Shown: piece after piece, positions 1-7,849 of the stretch
How positions within the stretch are numbered: the stretch's first letter is position 1
Layout: the number at the start of each line of letters is the position of its first letter
Source: CAZZEX01 sp964653285
Lineage (GTDB): Bacteria; Chloroflexota; Anaerolineae; B4-G1
Direction of reading: 5' to 3'
Assembly: GCA_964653285.1 (NCBI GenBank)
Contig: CAZZEX010000016.1
Coordinates: forward strand, 4,213 to 68,212
Length of the DNA: 64,000 bases
Position numbers and translations under genes: made by a program
The notes under the pieces: model-generated
What the model was told of the DNA's origin: nothing
Databases searched by the model: none
The model's input: only the letters and a program-made list of their open reading frames with translations

Positions 1-500
1 CCAGTTCCGCCAGCACCGCTCGCGGGTTGGGTGTGAACTCCAATGCCTCCAGACAGGTCACGGCGTCAAAGGTGTCGTCGTCGAAAGGCAACTGGCGGGC
101 ATCCTGCCAGATGTAGGTCAGCCGATCTGCGAATTGGGCCGTCCTCCGTACCGCCTCGCGCAGCATACGGCGTGATAGGTCAAGCACAATGACCCGCCCG
201 TTCAAGGCCGGCCGGCACAGCAGCGCCCGGGGCAGCCGGCCTGTGCCCGCCGCCACGTCGAGCACCAGGGGCGCAGGCGTAAATTCCAATGCACGGGCCA
301 GCGGCAGGCCCAGAAACCACTGCTCAGCGCCGACGTCGAACTGCTTGATGCGCTCGTAGGCCCGCGCCGACCAGTCGTAGAGCAGTGTCACGACGCGCGG
401 TCCCAGGTAGGTGCCTTCGGCGATGATCAGTTGCCAATAGAGCAGCAGTCCCAGCAGTACAAGGCCAAGGAGCCCCACGATCAGCGCTGCCCAGTCCATG
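1..500 (-). CDS. Membrane-anchored class I SAM-dependent methyltransferase (partial)
   Basis: The gene starts at the ATG at 500 and runs off the left edge of the window, so only about 166 N-terminal residues are visible. Residues 5-22 form a hydrophobic anchor (IVGLLGLVLLGLLLYW). They are followed by a Rossmann methyltransferase fold with the glycine-rich motif I VLDVAAGTGRLP near residue 80, an acidic end to strand 2 (VIVLDLS) and the QDARQLPFDDDTFDAV segment typical of UbiE/Methyltransf_11 enzymes. It begins 2 bases after the stop of the membrane protein at 503-1399, so it is the distal gene of an operon with a glycosyltransferase. The substrate is unknown; a lipid or polyprenyl-linked sugar would fit the membrane anchor and neighbours. 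Confidence 0.8.
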
Positions 501-502
501 GT

Positions 503-1399
503 TCATAGTGCCCAGGCAGCGACCAGCATCGCCGCCATCAACCAGGGCTGGGTATATCGCACGTACCAGGAGGCAGGCTGGCCCCGCCGCAGCCAGGGGA
601 GCAGCACCAGTTGCGGGACCAGCAGCAGCAACAGAAGCCCTGCTGCCAGAGGGCAGTACAACATGACGAAGAATGCCACCGCCAGGAATTGGGCACCGAT
701 CCCCAGCAGGCGTCCCCAGGGTGAGTTGGCTCGCCAGGCAGCCCCCCACGCCAGGGCGAAGGCCAGCGCCAGCCCAGCCGAACGCAGCGTGAGTGACCCG
801 AAGGCAGCGTGCCCAGCCAGCCAGGAAAGTGTCACGGCGATGACAGCGTCCCATCCCGGCGCGATGGAGCCCCGGCCGCCCTCCCAGGCCAGGCCCAACT
901 GCATCACGGCCAGGGCAGCCATGCTCAGCAATATCAACTCCGTCCCCAGCAGCGCCCCCACCACCGCCACCGCTGGCAGGGCGACGGCGGTTGCCGAGAG
1001 CGCCGGGCCACAGGCGGGCCAGAGAACGTCACGCCACCAGGCGCGCAGTTGCCCCAGCCAGCGGGATGCCTGGTCCCCGGGGGAGCCAGGGAGTGTGTAG
1101 GGAGGTGTTGCGAACGGCTTGCCAAAGCGCCAGTTGCGCCAGCGGCGCAACGGTGTGGCCCAGTCGGTGCCTCCCAACGCTGCCCACAGTGTGCCCCATC
1201 CCCCATCCACCAGCAGGATCAGCAGGGCCAGCCGCAGCCAGTCTTGGCCCTGCCAGCCGAAGTCGCCTGAGGCAACGACGCCGCACAGAGTCGCCCACGC
1301 CGGACTCAACCAGGCAATCGGGTTGGCCAAACGGACCTGCAAGCGGATCAGGCCGCCCGAGGCCGGGCGAGAAGAAGTGGAATGGGGGTTTCCTTCCAT
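503..1399 (-). CDS. Polytopic membrane protein of unknown function
   Basis: A 298-residue protein rich in Ala, Leu and Trp with about six or seven hydrophobic segments (for example VVGALLGTELILLSMAALAV and LGIGAQFLAVAFFVMLY) separated by short basic loops. I recognise no family motif. It lies between the GT4 glycosyltransferase (13 bases upstream) and the methyltransferase (2 bases downstream), so it is probably co-transcribed with them and part of an envelope glycolipid pathway; that role is inferred from position only. The ATG at 1399 has no strong ribosome-binding site, and a start further inside is possible. Confidence 0.6.
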   Translation of the reverse strand: MEGNPHSTSSRPASGGLIRLQVRLANPIAWLSPAWATLCGVVASGDFGWQGQDWLRLALLILLVDGGWGTLWAALGGTDWATPLRRWRNWRFGKPFATPPYTLPGSPGDQASRWLGQLRAWWRDVLWPACGPALSATAVALPAVAVVGALLGTELILLSMAALAVMQLGLAWEGGRGSIAPGWDAVIAVTLSWLAGHAAFGSLTLRSAGLALAFALAWGAAWRANSPWGRLLGIGAQFLAVAFFVMLYCPLAAGLLLLLLVPQLVLLPWLRRGQPASWYVRYTQPWLMAAMLVAAWAL

Positions 1400-1411
1400 A
1401 GGCCGGGTGGA

Positions 1412-2515
1412 TTATACCACAGATTTCTCAATAATGCTCAGGGCGGATTGAGCGCAAGCGGTCCAGGAGAAACGGCGCACGTTGGCCAATCCGCGCTCAA
1501 TCAGACTCTTCCGCAGGTCAGGATCGGTCGCGATGCGCTGCATGGCGGCGGCGATAGCGTCGGTGTCGCCGGGGTCCACCAGAAGCGCCGCGTCCCCGGC
1601 CACCTCGGGCAGGCTTGAGGTGGTGCTGGTGATGACTGGGCAGCCGCATGCCTGGGCCTCCAGCACCGGCAGCCCGAACCCTTCATATAGCGATGGGAAG
1701 ACAAAGGCCAGCGCTCCGCTCAACAGGACAGCCTTGTCCTCATCGGGCAGGTAGCCAGGAAAGAATATACGCCCTTCTATGCCCAGACGGTCTACCTGAG
1801 CAAAAAGGTCGTCGTAGAGCCAGCCGCGTTTGCCGGCCAGGACCAGGATGGTTCCAGGTCTCAGAGTTTCAGGTTTCAGGGCAGCGAATGCAGCGATGAG
1901 GCGAGCCAGGTTCTTACGCGGCTGGAGGGTGCCCAGGTAGAGAAAATAGTCGCCAGCAATGCCATAGCGCGTCTTGACCACCTCGATCGCAGCGAGGTCG
2001 CGCACCGGGGCGAGCGTCTCGTCGTGACCGGGGTAGACGACGGTGATCTTGTCCAGCGAGATGCCGTAGCGGGCCGCCAGGTCGGCTTTGGTGGCCTCAG
2101 AGTCGGCCAGGAGATGCGCAGCGGCCCGGGCGTCCCAGCGGGTGGAGACGTGAAGGTACAAACGCTGACGCCAGGGGTGGGCCTTCGGGAAATAGAGGTA
2201 GCCCAGGTCGTGGACGGTGACCAGGCTGGCACGCGGGTGAACGAGGGGCAGGACGTGAGCCGGGACAAACAGCACGTCTGGCGGACGACGTGTCATCTCC
2301 CAGGAAAAGCGCAGGTGAGTCCACAGGCGAGGGAAACGGATGACGCAAAGTTCGGCGCCAGGGAAGGCGTCGGCTGGAGGCCTGCTGCGAAAATAGAGAC
2401 GAAAGCGATGTGGGCTTTCGAGTGTCAGCAGTGCCTGAATGAGTCGCCGGGAGTAGACCTCTGTGCCAGTCGGGTGGGCGGCGACGGCACGACTGGCGTC
2501 AATACCAATCAGCAT
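1412..2515 (-). CDS. Family 4 glycosyltransferase
   Basis: A 367-residue GT-B fold retaining glycosyltransferase. The N-terminal half starts MLIGIDASRAV and carries the VTVHDLGYLYFP segment. The C-terminal half has the donor-site motif YLGTLQPRKNLARLI and the family signature EGFGLPVLEAQACGCPV, which contains the E-x7-E pair that binds the nucleotide sugar. The length is normal for GT4 enzymes of the mannosyl/rhamnosyl type. Its ATG directly follows the TAG of the upstream gene (TAGATG) and has no ribosome-binding site of its own, which points to translational coupling. The sugar and acceptor cannot be told from the sequence. Confidence 0.9.
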   Translation of the reverse strand: MLIGIDASRAVAAHPTGTEVYSRRLIQALLTLESPHRFRLYFRSRPPADAFPGAELCVIRFPRLWTHLRFSWEMTRRPPDVLFVPAHVLPLVHPRASLVTVHDLGYLYFPKAHPWRQRLYLHVSTRWDARAAAHLLADSEATKADLAARYGISLDKITVVYPGHDETLAPVRDLAAIEVVKTRYGIAGDYFLYLGTLQPRKNLARLIAAFAALKPETLRPGTILVLAGKRGWLYDDLFAQVDRLGIEGRIFFPGYLPDEDKAVLLSGALAFVFPSLYEGFGLPVLEAQACGCPVITSTTSSLPEVAGDAALLVDPGDTDAIAAAMQRIATDPDLRKSLIERGLANVRRFSWTACAQSALSIIEKSVV

Positions 2516-3034
2516 CTACCGCGAGCGTTTGCCGAGCAGGGCACGCAGGAGCACCACCAGGCCCCCCACAATCAGGAGAACGGGCCATAGCCTGGGCAGA
2601 AGTTCACGGGTCTGAGGGCCGAGCAGTTGTAGCGTTATGGCCAGCCCTGCGCCACCGACCACGAAGGCCACCAGCGCCAGGAATAGCGCGCCCCAATCCC
2701 GGGAACGGGCCGCGGCCCATTGGGACAGGAAGGCAACGCCGCCGATAAGGACGAAGACAGGCCACCACGCGCCCAGATCACGGTACTCCAGAGGGCCCAG
2801 AGTGACGCAGAAGAACACCAGCCCCACGAGCGTAGCGGCCGTGCCGACGAAGACCTGGCCGGGGTCGCGCCGCTGGCCGAAGATGTAGCCGCCCAGAAAT
2901 GCCAAACCTCCGGCGAGGGGAAAAACAGGCCAGATGACGTCCCAGCCGGGAACGCCGATGCCTAGTCCGTCCAGCAGTAGGTAGACGCCCAATAGGATGA
3001 GAAAAAGGGCCAGGATGATTGTTCCTTTGCGCAT
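2516..3034 (-). CDS. Small polytopic membrane protein, LiaF/DUF5668-like
   Basis: A 172-residue protein with six hydrophobic helices arranged as repeated units. Each unit ends in a Trp-Pro motif (IWPVFPLAGG, WWPVFVLIGG, LWPVLLIVGG), the pattern of the LiaF transmembrane/DUF5668 group. The ATG at 3034 is chosen because GGAAAGGAG lies 7 bases upstream; a longer reading frame upstream overlaps rpiB and is not supported. The gene sits 4 bases after rpiB and abuts the glycosyltransferase. Proteins of this fold often take part in envelope-stress sensing, but no partner kinase is next to it here. Confidence 0.7.
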   Translation of the reverse strand: MRKGTIILALFLILLGVYLLLDGLGIGVPGWDVIWPVFPLAGGLAFLGGYIFGQRRDPGQVFVGTAATLVGLVFFCVTLGPLEYRDLGAWWPVFVLIGGVAFLSQWAAARSRDWGALFLALVAFVVGGAGLAITLQLLGPQTRELLPRLWPVLLIVGGLVVLLRALLGKRSR

Positions 3035-3038
3035 GGTG

Positions 3039-3482
3039 TCACTCCTTTCCTTCCAATGCACTGATCTTGCCCACGCGGCGCGCGTGGCGGCCGCCCAGAA
3101 ACTCACTGCTGAGGAAAACCTGCACGATGTCCAGCGCTGAACCGATGCCGAGCACCCGTCCTCCCAGACAGAGGACTTGTGCGTCGTTGTGCTCACGTGC
3201 CATGCGTGCCATGTAGCAGTCGGTGCACAGTGCCGCCCGAATACCGTGTACCTTGTTAGCGGCCATGCTCACGCCGATTCCCGTGCCGCAGATGACGATG
3301 CCGCGCTGGGCCTCACCAGCAGCCACGGCGTGGGCCACCAGGGCCGCGATGTCAGGGTAGTCCACGGACTTCAGATTATGTATGCCGAGGTCCAATACCT
3401 GATGGCCCTGAGCGATGAGAAACTCAGCGATTTGCTGTTTCAGTTCGTAACCACCGTGGTCAGCGCCGACAGCAATGTGCAT
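3039..3482 (-). CDS. rpiB: Ribose 5-phosphate isomerase B
   Basis: A 147-residue RpiB/LacAB-family enzyme interconverting ribose 5-phosphate and ribulose 5-phosphate in the pentose phosphate pathway. Visible family signatures are GADHGGYELK at the N-terminus, the DYPDIA segment, the IVICGTGIGVSMAANKVHGIRA block with the catalytic Cys, and the REHNDAQVLCLGGRVLG block. The ATG at 3482 is preferred over the in-frame GTG at 3491 because the GGGGGTGA ribosome-binding site is 5-7 bases before it. First gene of the operon that continues through the GT4 gene. Confidence 0.95.
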   Translation of the reverse strand: MHIAVGADHGGYELKQQIAEFLIAQGHQVLDLGIHNLKSVDYPDIAALVAHAVAAGEAQRGIVICGTGIGVSMAANKVHGIRAALCTDCYMARMAREHNDAQVLCLGGRVLGIGSALDIVQVFLSSEFLGGRHARRVGKISALEGKE

Positions 3483-3529
3483 TAGGTTCACCCCCTATCG
3501 CGCAGACCGCGTTCCAACACGCTCCCGGT

Positions 3530-4192
3530 TCAGAAGTTGAGTTCCTTGAACTCGCCGGTAGACACGAATATGACCCGCTCGCAGATGTTCGCCACGCGGT
3601 CAGCGATGCGCTCCAGCTTGTGAGCCACCCAGAGCAGGTAGGTGGCCCGCGTAATGTTTCTCGGGTCTTCCAACATATAAGTCAACAACTCTCGATAGGT
3701 CTGGTCATACAGCTGGTCAATCTCTACATCCCGCTTCGCCGTCTCGAACGCCAGGTCCGGGTCGTGCTTCAGATATGCCTCCAGGCTGGCACGGATCATC
3801 TCCTGGTCAATCTCTGCCATACGGGGGAGGTCAATCAGCGGCTTGAGATGCGGTTGGGAGGCTAGCCGGATGGCAAGTTCCGCGATCCCGCTGGCATAAT
3901 CCCCCATGCGCTCCAGTTCAGTAACAATGTGGATTGCGGCAATGATGGCACGCAGGTCTCCGGCCGTGGGTTGCTGAGTCGCGATCAGCCTCAGACACTG
4001 CTCCTCGACGTCGTATCGCTTGGCGTTGATCTTCTCATCCCCGGCCATCACCTGGCGGGCCAGACCCTCTTCTTGCTCTTTGAGCGCCTGGATAGCCAGT
4101 CTGATAGCGATCTTCGTCATTTCCCCTAGGTCCAGGATGTTATCGCGCAAATCCATCAGTTCCCGATCAAACAACTCTCTGGCCTTGCTCAT
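3530..4192 (-). CDS. phoU: Phosphate transport regulator PhoU
   Basis: A 220-residue all-helical protein made of two tandem three-helix bundles, the standard PhoU length. Each repeat carries the metal-binding E-x3-D pattern: ELERMGDYASGIAELA in repeat 1 and KLERIADRVANICERV in repeat 2. PhoU links the Pst transporter to the PhoR kinase and represses the Pho regulon when phosphate is plentiful. A strong GGAGGAGGTG site precedes the ATG. It lies 67 bases after pstB and is presumably co-transcribed with it. No phosphate-specific two-component pair is adjacent. Confidence 0.95.
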   Translation of the reverse strand: MSKARELFDRELMDLRDNILDLGEMTKIAIRLAIQALKEQEEGLARQVMAGDEKINAKRYDVEEQCLRLIATQQPTAGDLRAIIAAIHIVTELERMGDYASGIAELAIRLASQPHLKPLIDLPRMAEIDQEMIRASLEAYLKHDPDLAFETAKRDVEIDQLYDQTYRELLTYMLEDPRNITRATYLLWVAHKLERIADRVANICERVIFVSTGEFKELNF

Positions 4193-4259
4193 TTCTCACC
4201 TCCTCCCGCCAATCGAGTGAGGCTGACGCGGTATTCAGCAACCAGCGTCCTGCATCCAA

Positions 4260-5012
4260 CTACCCCATCCGGCCAGTGATGTAGTCCTCGGTCAGTCGCT
4301 GTGCCGGGTGTGTAAAGACTTTGCCCGTCTCGTCGTATTCCACCAGTTCGCCCAGCCAGAAGAAGCCGGTGTAGTCGGATACGCGGGCCGCCTGCTGCAT
4401 ATTGTGGGTGACAATGACAATGGTGTAATGCTCGCGCAGTTCCCGCATCAGGTCTTCGATCTGCAACGTGGCGGCTGGGTCCAGCGCCGAGCAGGGCTCA
4501 TCCATCAGAATGACTTCTGGTTTGACGGCCAGCACCCGCGCGATACACAGCCGTTGCTGCTCGCCGGCCGAAAGGTCGAAGGCAGAGGAATGCAGCTTGT
4601 CTTTGACCTCATCCCACAGCGCTGCTGCTCGCAGGCTTTGCTTGACCAGGTCGTCCAGTACACGGGACCGCGCTAACCTCAGCACTCGTGGTCCGAAGGC
4701 GACGTTGTCGTAGATAGACTGAGGGAAGGGATTGGGTCGCTGAAAAACCATCCCCACCCGGCGCCGCAGTTCAGCCACATCCAGATCCGGCGCGTAGACA
4801 TTCCAACCGTCGAGCAGGACTTCCCCTTCGACCCGTGCGCCGGGAATGGTGTCGTTCATGCGGTTGAAACAGCGCAGGAAGGTAGACTTGCCGCAGCCGG
4901 ATGGCCCAATGAGGGCAGTGACGCGCCGTTCCTCAATGCACATTGAGATACCTTGCAATGCCTTAAAGTCGTCGTAGTATAACTGTAAGTCACGGATTTC
5001 AAGTTTGCTCAT
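4260..5012 (-). CDS. pstB: Phosphate ABC transporter ATP-binding protein PstB
   Basis: A 250-residue ABC ATPase with Walker A GPSGCGKSTFLRCFNRMND, Q-loop MVFQRPNPFPQSIYDNVAFG, Walker B VILMDEPCSALDP and switch histidine VTHNMQQ. The RCFNRMND and NPFPQSIYDNVA segments are diagnostic of PstB. The ABC signature reads LSAGEQQR instead of the usual LSGGQQQR, an unusual substitution at the ATP sandwich interface. pstS, pstC and pstA are absent upstream, so the gene is separated from its permease. No clear ribosome-binding site is seen at this start. Confidence 0.93.
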   Translation of the reverse strand: MSKLEIRDLQLYYDDFKALQGISMCIEERRVTALIGPSGCGKSTFLRCFNRMNDTIPGARVEGEVLLDGWNVYAPDLDVAELRRRVGMVFQRPNPFPQSIYDNVAFGPRVLRLARSRVLDDLVKQSLRAAALWDEVKDKLHSSAFDLSAGEQQRLCIARVLAVKPEVILMDEPCSALDPAATLQIEDLMRELREHYTIVIVTHNMQQAARVSDYTGFFWLGELVEYDETGKVFTHPAQRLTEDYITGRMG

Positions 5013-5101
5013 CGCCGGACATTGTACCGCAAGCCACTGGAAGGGGCAAGTATAGATTGAACAGCGAGCGTTCCTTCGTTTTCTCGTTTCCTAAATCAAG
5101 A

Positions 5102-5121
5102 ACCGCGCCTGGGGGCGCGGT
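5102..5121 (-). terminator. GC-rich hairpin after the histidine kinase gene
   Basis: Arms ACCGCGCC and GGCGCGGT enclose a 4-base loop, 24 bases after the kinase stop codon when read on the minus strand. The T-tract that follows is weak, so this may be an inefficient or factor-assisted terminator separating the kinase from pstB. Confidence 0.5.
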
Positions 5122-5144
5122 CCTTGCTCCGCCCTATTCACACG

Positions 5145-6362
5145 TTATTGGACACTCTGGATCGGCAGTGTGAACGTAAATGTCGCGCCATGTCCTTCCT
5201 CACTGCTGGCGTAGATCTCCCCCCCGTGCGCCTCAACGATTTGCCGCGTGATGGTGAGCCCCAACCCGGTTCCCAATGCCTGACCCTCCGTACCAGGCAC
5301 ACGGTAGAAGCGCTCAAAGATATTCGACAAGGCATCCGCCGGGATACCTGGACCGGTATCGGCAACGCTTACGGTCAGGTGGTCTCCTTCGTCCCTCGCT
5401 GTGACCGTGACATTGTCGCCCTGCCGGCAATACTTGACCGCGTTACTCAGCAAATTAAGCATTACCTGGTGCAGACGCTGCGCGTCCCCTACGACAGACG
5501 GCAGGGTAGCAGGAGCCTCAACCAACAACAAGATTTGTTTAGCATCAGCCTGTGGCCTCAACACATTAACTGCCATATGGATCACTGTTCTCAGATCAAC
5601 TGGATCTTGAGCCAAAGAGGCGCGGCCTGACTCCAGCCGTGCCAGGTCAAGGAAGTTATTTGCCATCTCATTGATGCGTTCGGCTTCGCATTGAATAATG
5701 TCCGCAAACTGGGAATACTGAGACACCGTCACCTCCGGTCGCTGCATAAGGTCAGCATAGGCGACGATGGACGTCAGCGGCGTGCGCATCTCGTGTACAA
5801 TCTCGGCGACCAGGTCGGACTGCTGAAACAGCAACGCGTTCTGCACCGCCACCGCCGCCTGATCGCCCAGCACGGTCAGCAGTTCGACGTCCTCTCCGGT
5901 GAACTCGATCCCGCCCCCCTTGTTGATCGCCTCCAACACACCGATCACGTTGCTCCTGGCAACCAATGGGACAGCAAGAACCGAGTGGGTGGTGATAGCA
6001 GACTGCTCGTCCGCCTTCACGATGTTGTGGCCAAAACGAGGGTCCTTGCGGGCGTCCGAGACGGCGATGGGTTCGCCGGTTCGCACAACCCATCCCGCAA
6101 CGCTGCCTTCCATAGGGACGATGATCAAGCGCACACCCGGCAGATTGGTCGCCGCCTTGAAGTACAACTGATCGCTCTGGCGGTCCACCAATAAGATGGA
6201 ACAGTATTCTGTCTCGGTGAGTTCCTGCGCCGCCACGATGATATGGTCTAGCAGCGGGGGCAGACTGAGAGTCGAGTTCAGCGAGCGGCTAATCTCAATC
6301 AGTCGCTCCAGCCGAGCCACGCGTTTCCCGAGCTGTGTTCGTTGACGACGATCTACTACCAT
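5145..6362 (-). CDS. GAF-domain sensor histidine kinase
   Basis: A 405-residue cytoplasmic kinase. A short coiled segment (LERLIEISRSLNSTLSL) leads into a GAF domain at about 45-185, then HisKA with the phosphoacceptor H-box IVHEMRTPLTSIVAYADLM, and an HATPase domain with N-box NLLSNAVKYC, G1 DTGPGIPA and G2 GTGLGLTI. There is no transmembrane segment. The ATG at 6362 has AAGGGGGT upstream; its first codon lies one base after the sirtuin stop, so the longer frame into the sirtuin gene is not used. It is the last gene of a cluster that starts with a receiver-MinD protein, a possible partner. Confidence 0.92.
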   Translation of the reverse strand: MVVDRRQRTQLGKRVARLERLIEISRSLNSTLSLPPLLDHIIVAAQELTETEYCSILLVDRQSDQLYFKAATNLPGVRLIIVPMEGSVAGWVVRTGEPIAVSDARKDPRFGHNIVKADEQSAITTHSVLAVPLVARSNVIGVLEAINKGGGIEFTGEDVELLTVLGDQAAVAVQNALLFQQSDLVAEIVHEMRTPLTSIVAYADLMQRPEVTVSQYSQFADIIQCEAERINEMANNFLDLARLESGRASLAQDPVDLRTVIHMAVNVLRPQADAKQILLLVEAPATLPSVVGDAQRLHQVMLNLLSNAVKYCRQGDNVTVTARDEGDHLTVSVADTGPGIPADALSNIFERFYRVPGTEGQALGTGLGLTITRQIVEAHGGEIYASSEEGHGATFTFTLPIQSVQ

Positions 6363-6363
6363 C

Positions 6364-7137
6364 CTACCCCCTTGCACAGGCATGTGCGATGTGAGGCAAG
6401 ACCTCAGCAACATCAGCGCGGATGACCACCTCGGCCACATCGTCAATGCAGGTAGGCATTAAGTTGACCACGATAAGACGCCCAGCGTGCTCACGTACCA
6501 GGCGGGGCAACCGCGAGGCGGGCGTGATCTCCAGCGATGACCCTGCAATTAGCATCAAGTCGGCCTGGCGGATGTGCTCCATTGCCGCATTGACTACCCT
6601 GATTGGCAACTGCTCCCCAAGAAGCACGACGTTGGGCTTCATCACGCCACCGCATGCAGCACAGCGAGGCACCCCGCCTGAGGCGAGAAAATCATCCAGC
6701 AATTCCTCGGTGGACACGACCTGATAGCAATTGATGCAGGTTGCCTCCCGCATGTGACCGTGCAGCTCCAGTACCTCGCGTGCACCAGCCCGTTGGTGCA
6801 GACCGTCAATGTTCTGGGTGATGAGCGCCTTCAACCAACCACCGGCCTCCAGTCCCGCGAGCGCCAGGTGACCAGGGTTAGGTTCGGCCGTTAGCAACGC
6901 CGTCATCATCGGCCGTATCCAGGCGTAGAATGCCTCGGGGTTACGTCGAAAGGCATAGATGGAGGCTACTTCCATTGGGTCAGAGCGCTCCCACAGCCCA
7001 ACCCCCGGCGAACGGAAGTCAGGAATACCGGAGGGAGTGCTTATGCCTGCGCCAGTCAGCGCAATAGCATAACGAGCCTCTCGCAGGAGCGCCGCAGCAC
7101 ATGCAATATCATCTACATATTCATCAGCGCAACTCAT
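6364..7137 (-). CDS. cobB: NAD-dependent protein deacylase, sirtuin family
   Basis: A 257-residue sirtuin that removes acyl groups from lysine using NAD. It has the NAD-binding GAGISTPSGIPDFRSP motif, the TQNIDGLHQRAG motif, the catalytic ELHGH histidine, a structural zinc site of two Cys-x2-Cys pairs (CINC and CAAC), and the late GSSLEITPAS motif. The ATG at 7137 is preferred because GAGG lies 6 bases upstream and the preceding stop is only 7 bases away. Acyl preference cannot be stated: the Y-x2-R pair of desuccinylases is not evident. Confidence 0.93.
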   Translation of the reverse strand: MSCADEYVDDIACAAALLREARYAIALTGAGISTPSGIPDFRSPGVGLWERSDPMEVASIYAFRRNPEAFYAWIRPMMTALLTAEPNPGHLALAGLEAGGWLKALITQNIDGLHQRAGAREVLELHGHMREATCINCYQVVSTEELLDDFLASGGVPRCAACGGVMKPNVVLLGEQLPIRVVNAAMEHIRQADLMLIAGSSLEITPASRLPRLVREHAGRLIVVNLMPTCIDDVAEVVIRADVAEVLPHIAHACARG

Positions 7138-7144
7138 GTTTGCC

Positions 7145-7846
7145 TCATGAGTCAAGCAGCGCCGGCCGACGAGTCGGTGGCAGATGTTCACCACCGGCCA
7201 CCCGGTGCGCCCAGCGAGTCGGCTCTGGCAGACGATACCTGGTAGCGCAAGCCAATACCAACGCAACCGCCGCTTTCAGGTCTATCCGGTGTCCAACGGA
7301 TACGAAGACCGGACGGACATCGTCGCGCGTCCGCACGACTGCACCGACCACCTCGTCCCCGTCAATCAGCGGAGTCCAACTGCCCCTCTGCTCGTTGGGC
7401 TCTACATATACCCCACACAAGCGTGACTTGGCACATCCCACAGCGGACACGTCCAGCAAGACACCGAGATGAGTAGCAAGCCCCATGCGGCGTGGATGTG
7501 CCATGCCCTGAGCATCGAACATCAGCACGTCCGGCCGATCCTCCAACTGCTCCAGCGCCGCCAGCACGATCGGGCCTTCACGGAAAGCCAGCAGTCCCGG
7601 AACGTAAGGAAACGAAACGGGCATCTCCGCCGTGGTCGTCTGAAAGGGAGTAAGGTCAGGATAGGAGAGCAGCATTACAGCCGCCCGCGCCTGCTCCCCT
7701 TTTACACTGACGTCTACGCCTGCGATAATCTCTGGCTGGTGAGCGAGGGGCTCCACGAGCACATGCCTACGCAATTGGCGCTGAATTTCCCTGGCCTCAG
7801 CCAACGAAATGTCCCATGGATGGGTGAAAACAGGCCGGACAGTCAT
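7145..7846 (-). CDS. nfi: Endonuclease V (deoxyinosine 3' endonuclease)
   Basis: A 233-residue Nfi-family nuclease that nicks DNA next to deaminated adenine. The family blocks are intact: AGVDVSVK with the first metal-binding Asp, FPYVPGLLAFREGP with the catalytic Glu and the wedge region, DAQGMAHPRRMGLATHLGV, and the GCAKSRLCG block. It follows the receiver-MinD gene by 3 bases and precedes the sirtuin by 7, so the three are one transcript. Length is typical. Confidence 0.94.
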   Translation of the reverse strand: MTVRPVFTHPWDISLAEAREIQRQLRRHVLVEPLAHQPEIIAGVDVSVKGEQARAAVMLLSYPDLTPFQTTTAEMPVSFPYVPGLLAFREGPIVLAALEQLEDRPDVLMFDAQGMAHPRRMGLATHLGVLLDVSAVGCAKSRLCGVYVEPNEQRGSWTPLIDGDEVVGAVVRTRDDVRPVFVSVGHRIDLKAAVALVLACATRYRLPEPTRWAHRVAGGEHLPPTRRPALLDS

Positions 7847-7849
7847 AAC

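Noticed and set aside
503..1270. Plus-strand frames opposite the first operon
   Set aside because: They are shadows of the minus-strand genes, with no ribosome-binding sites or recognisable motifs.
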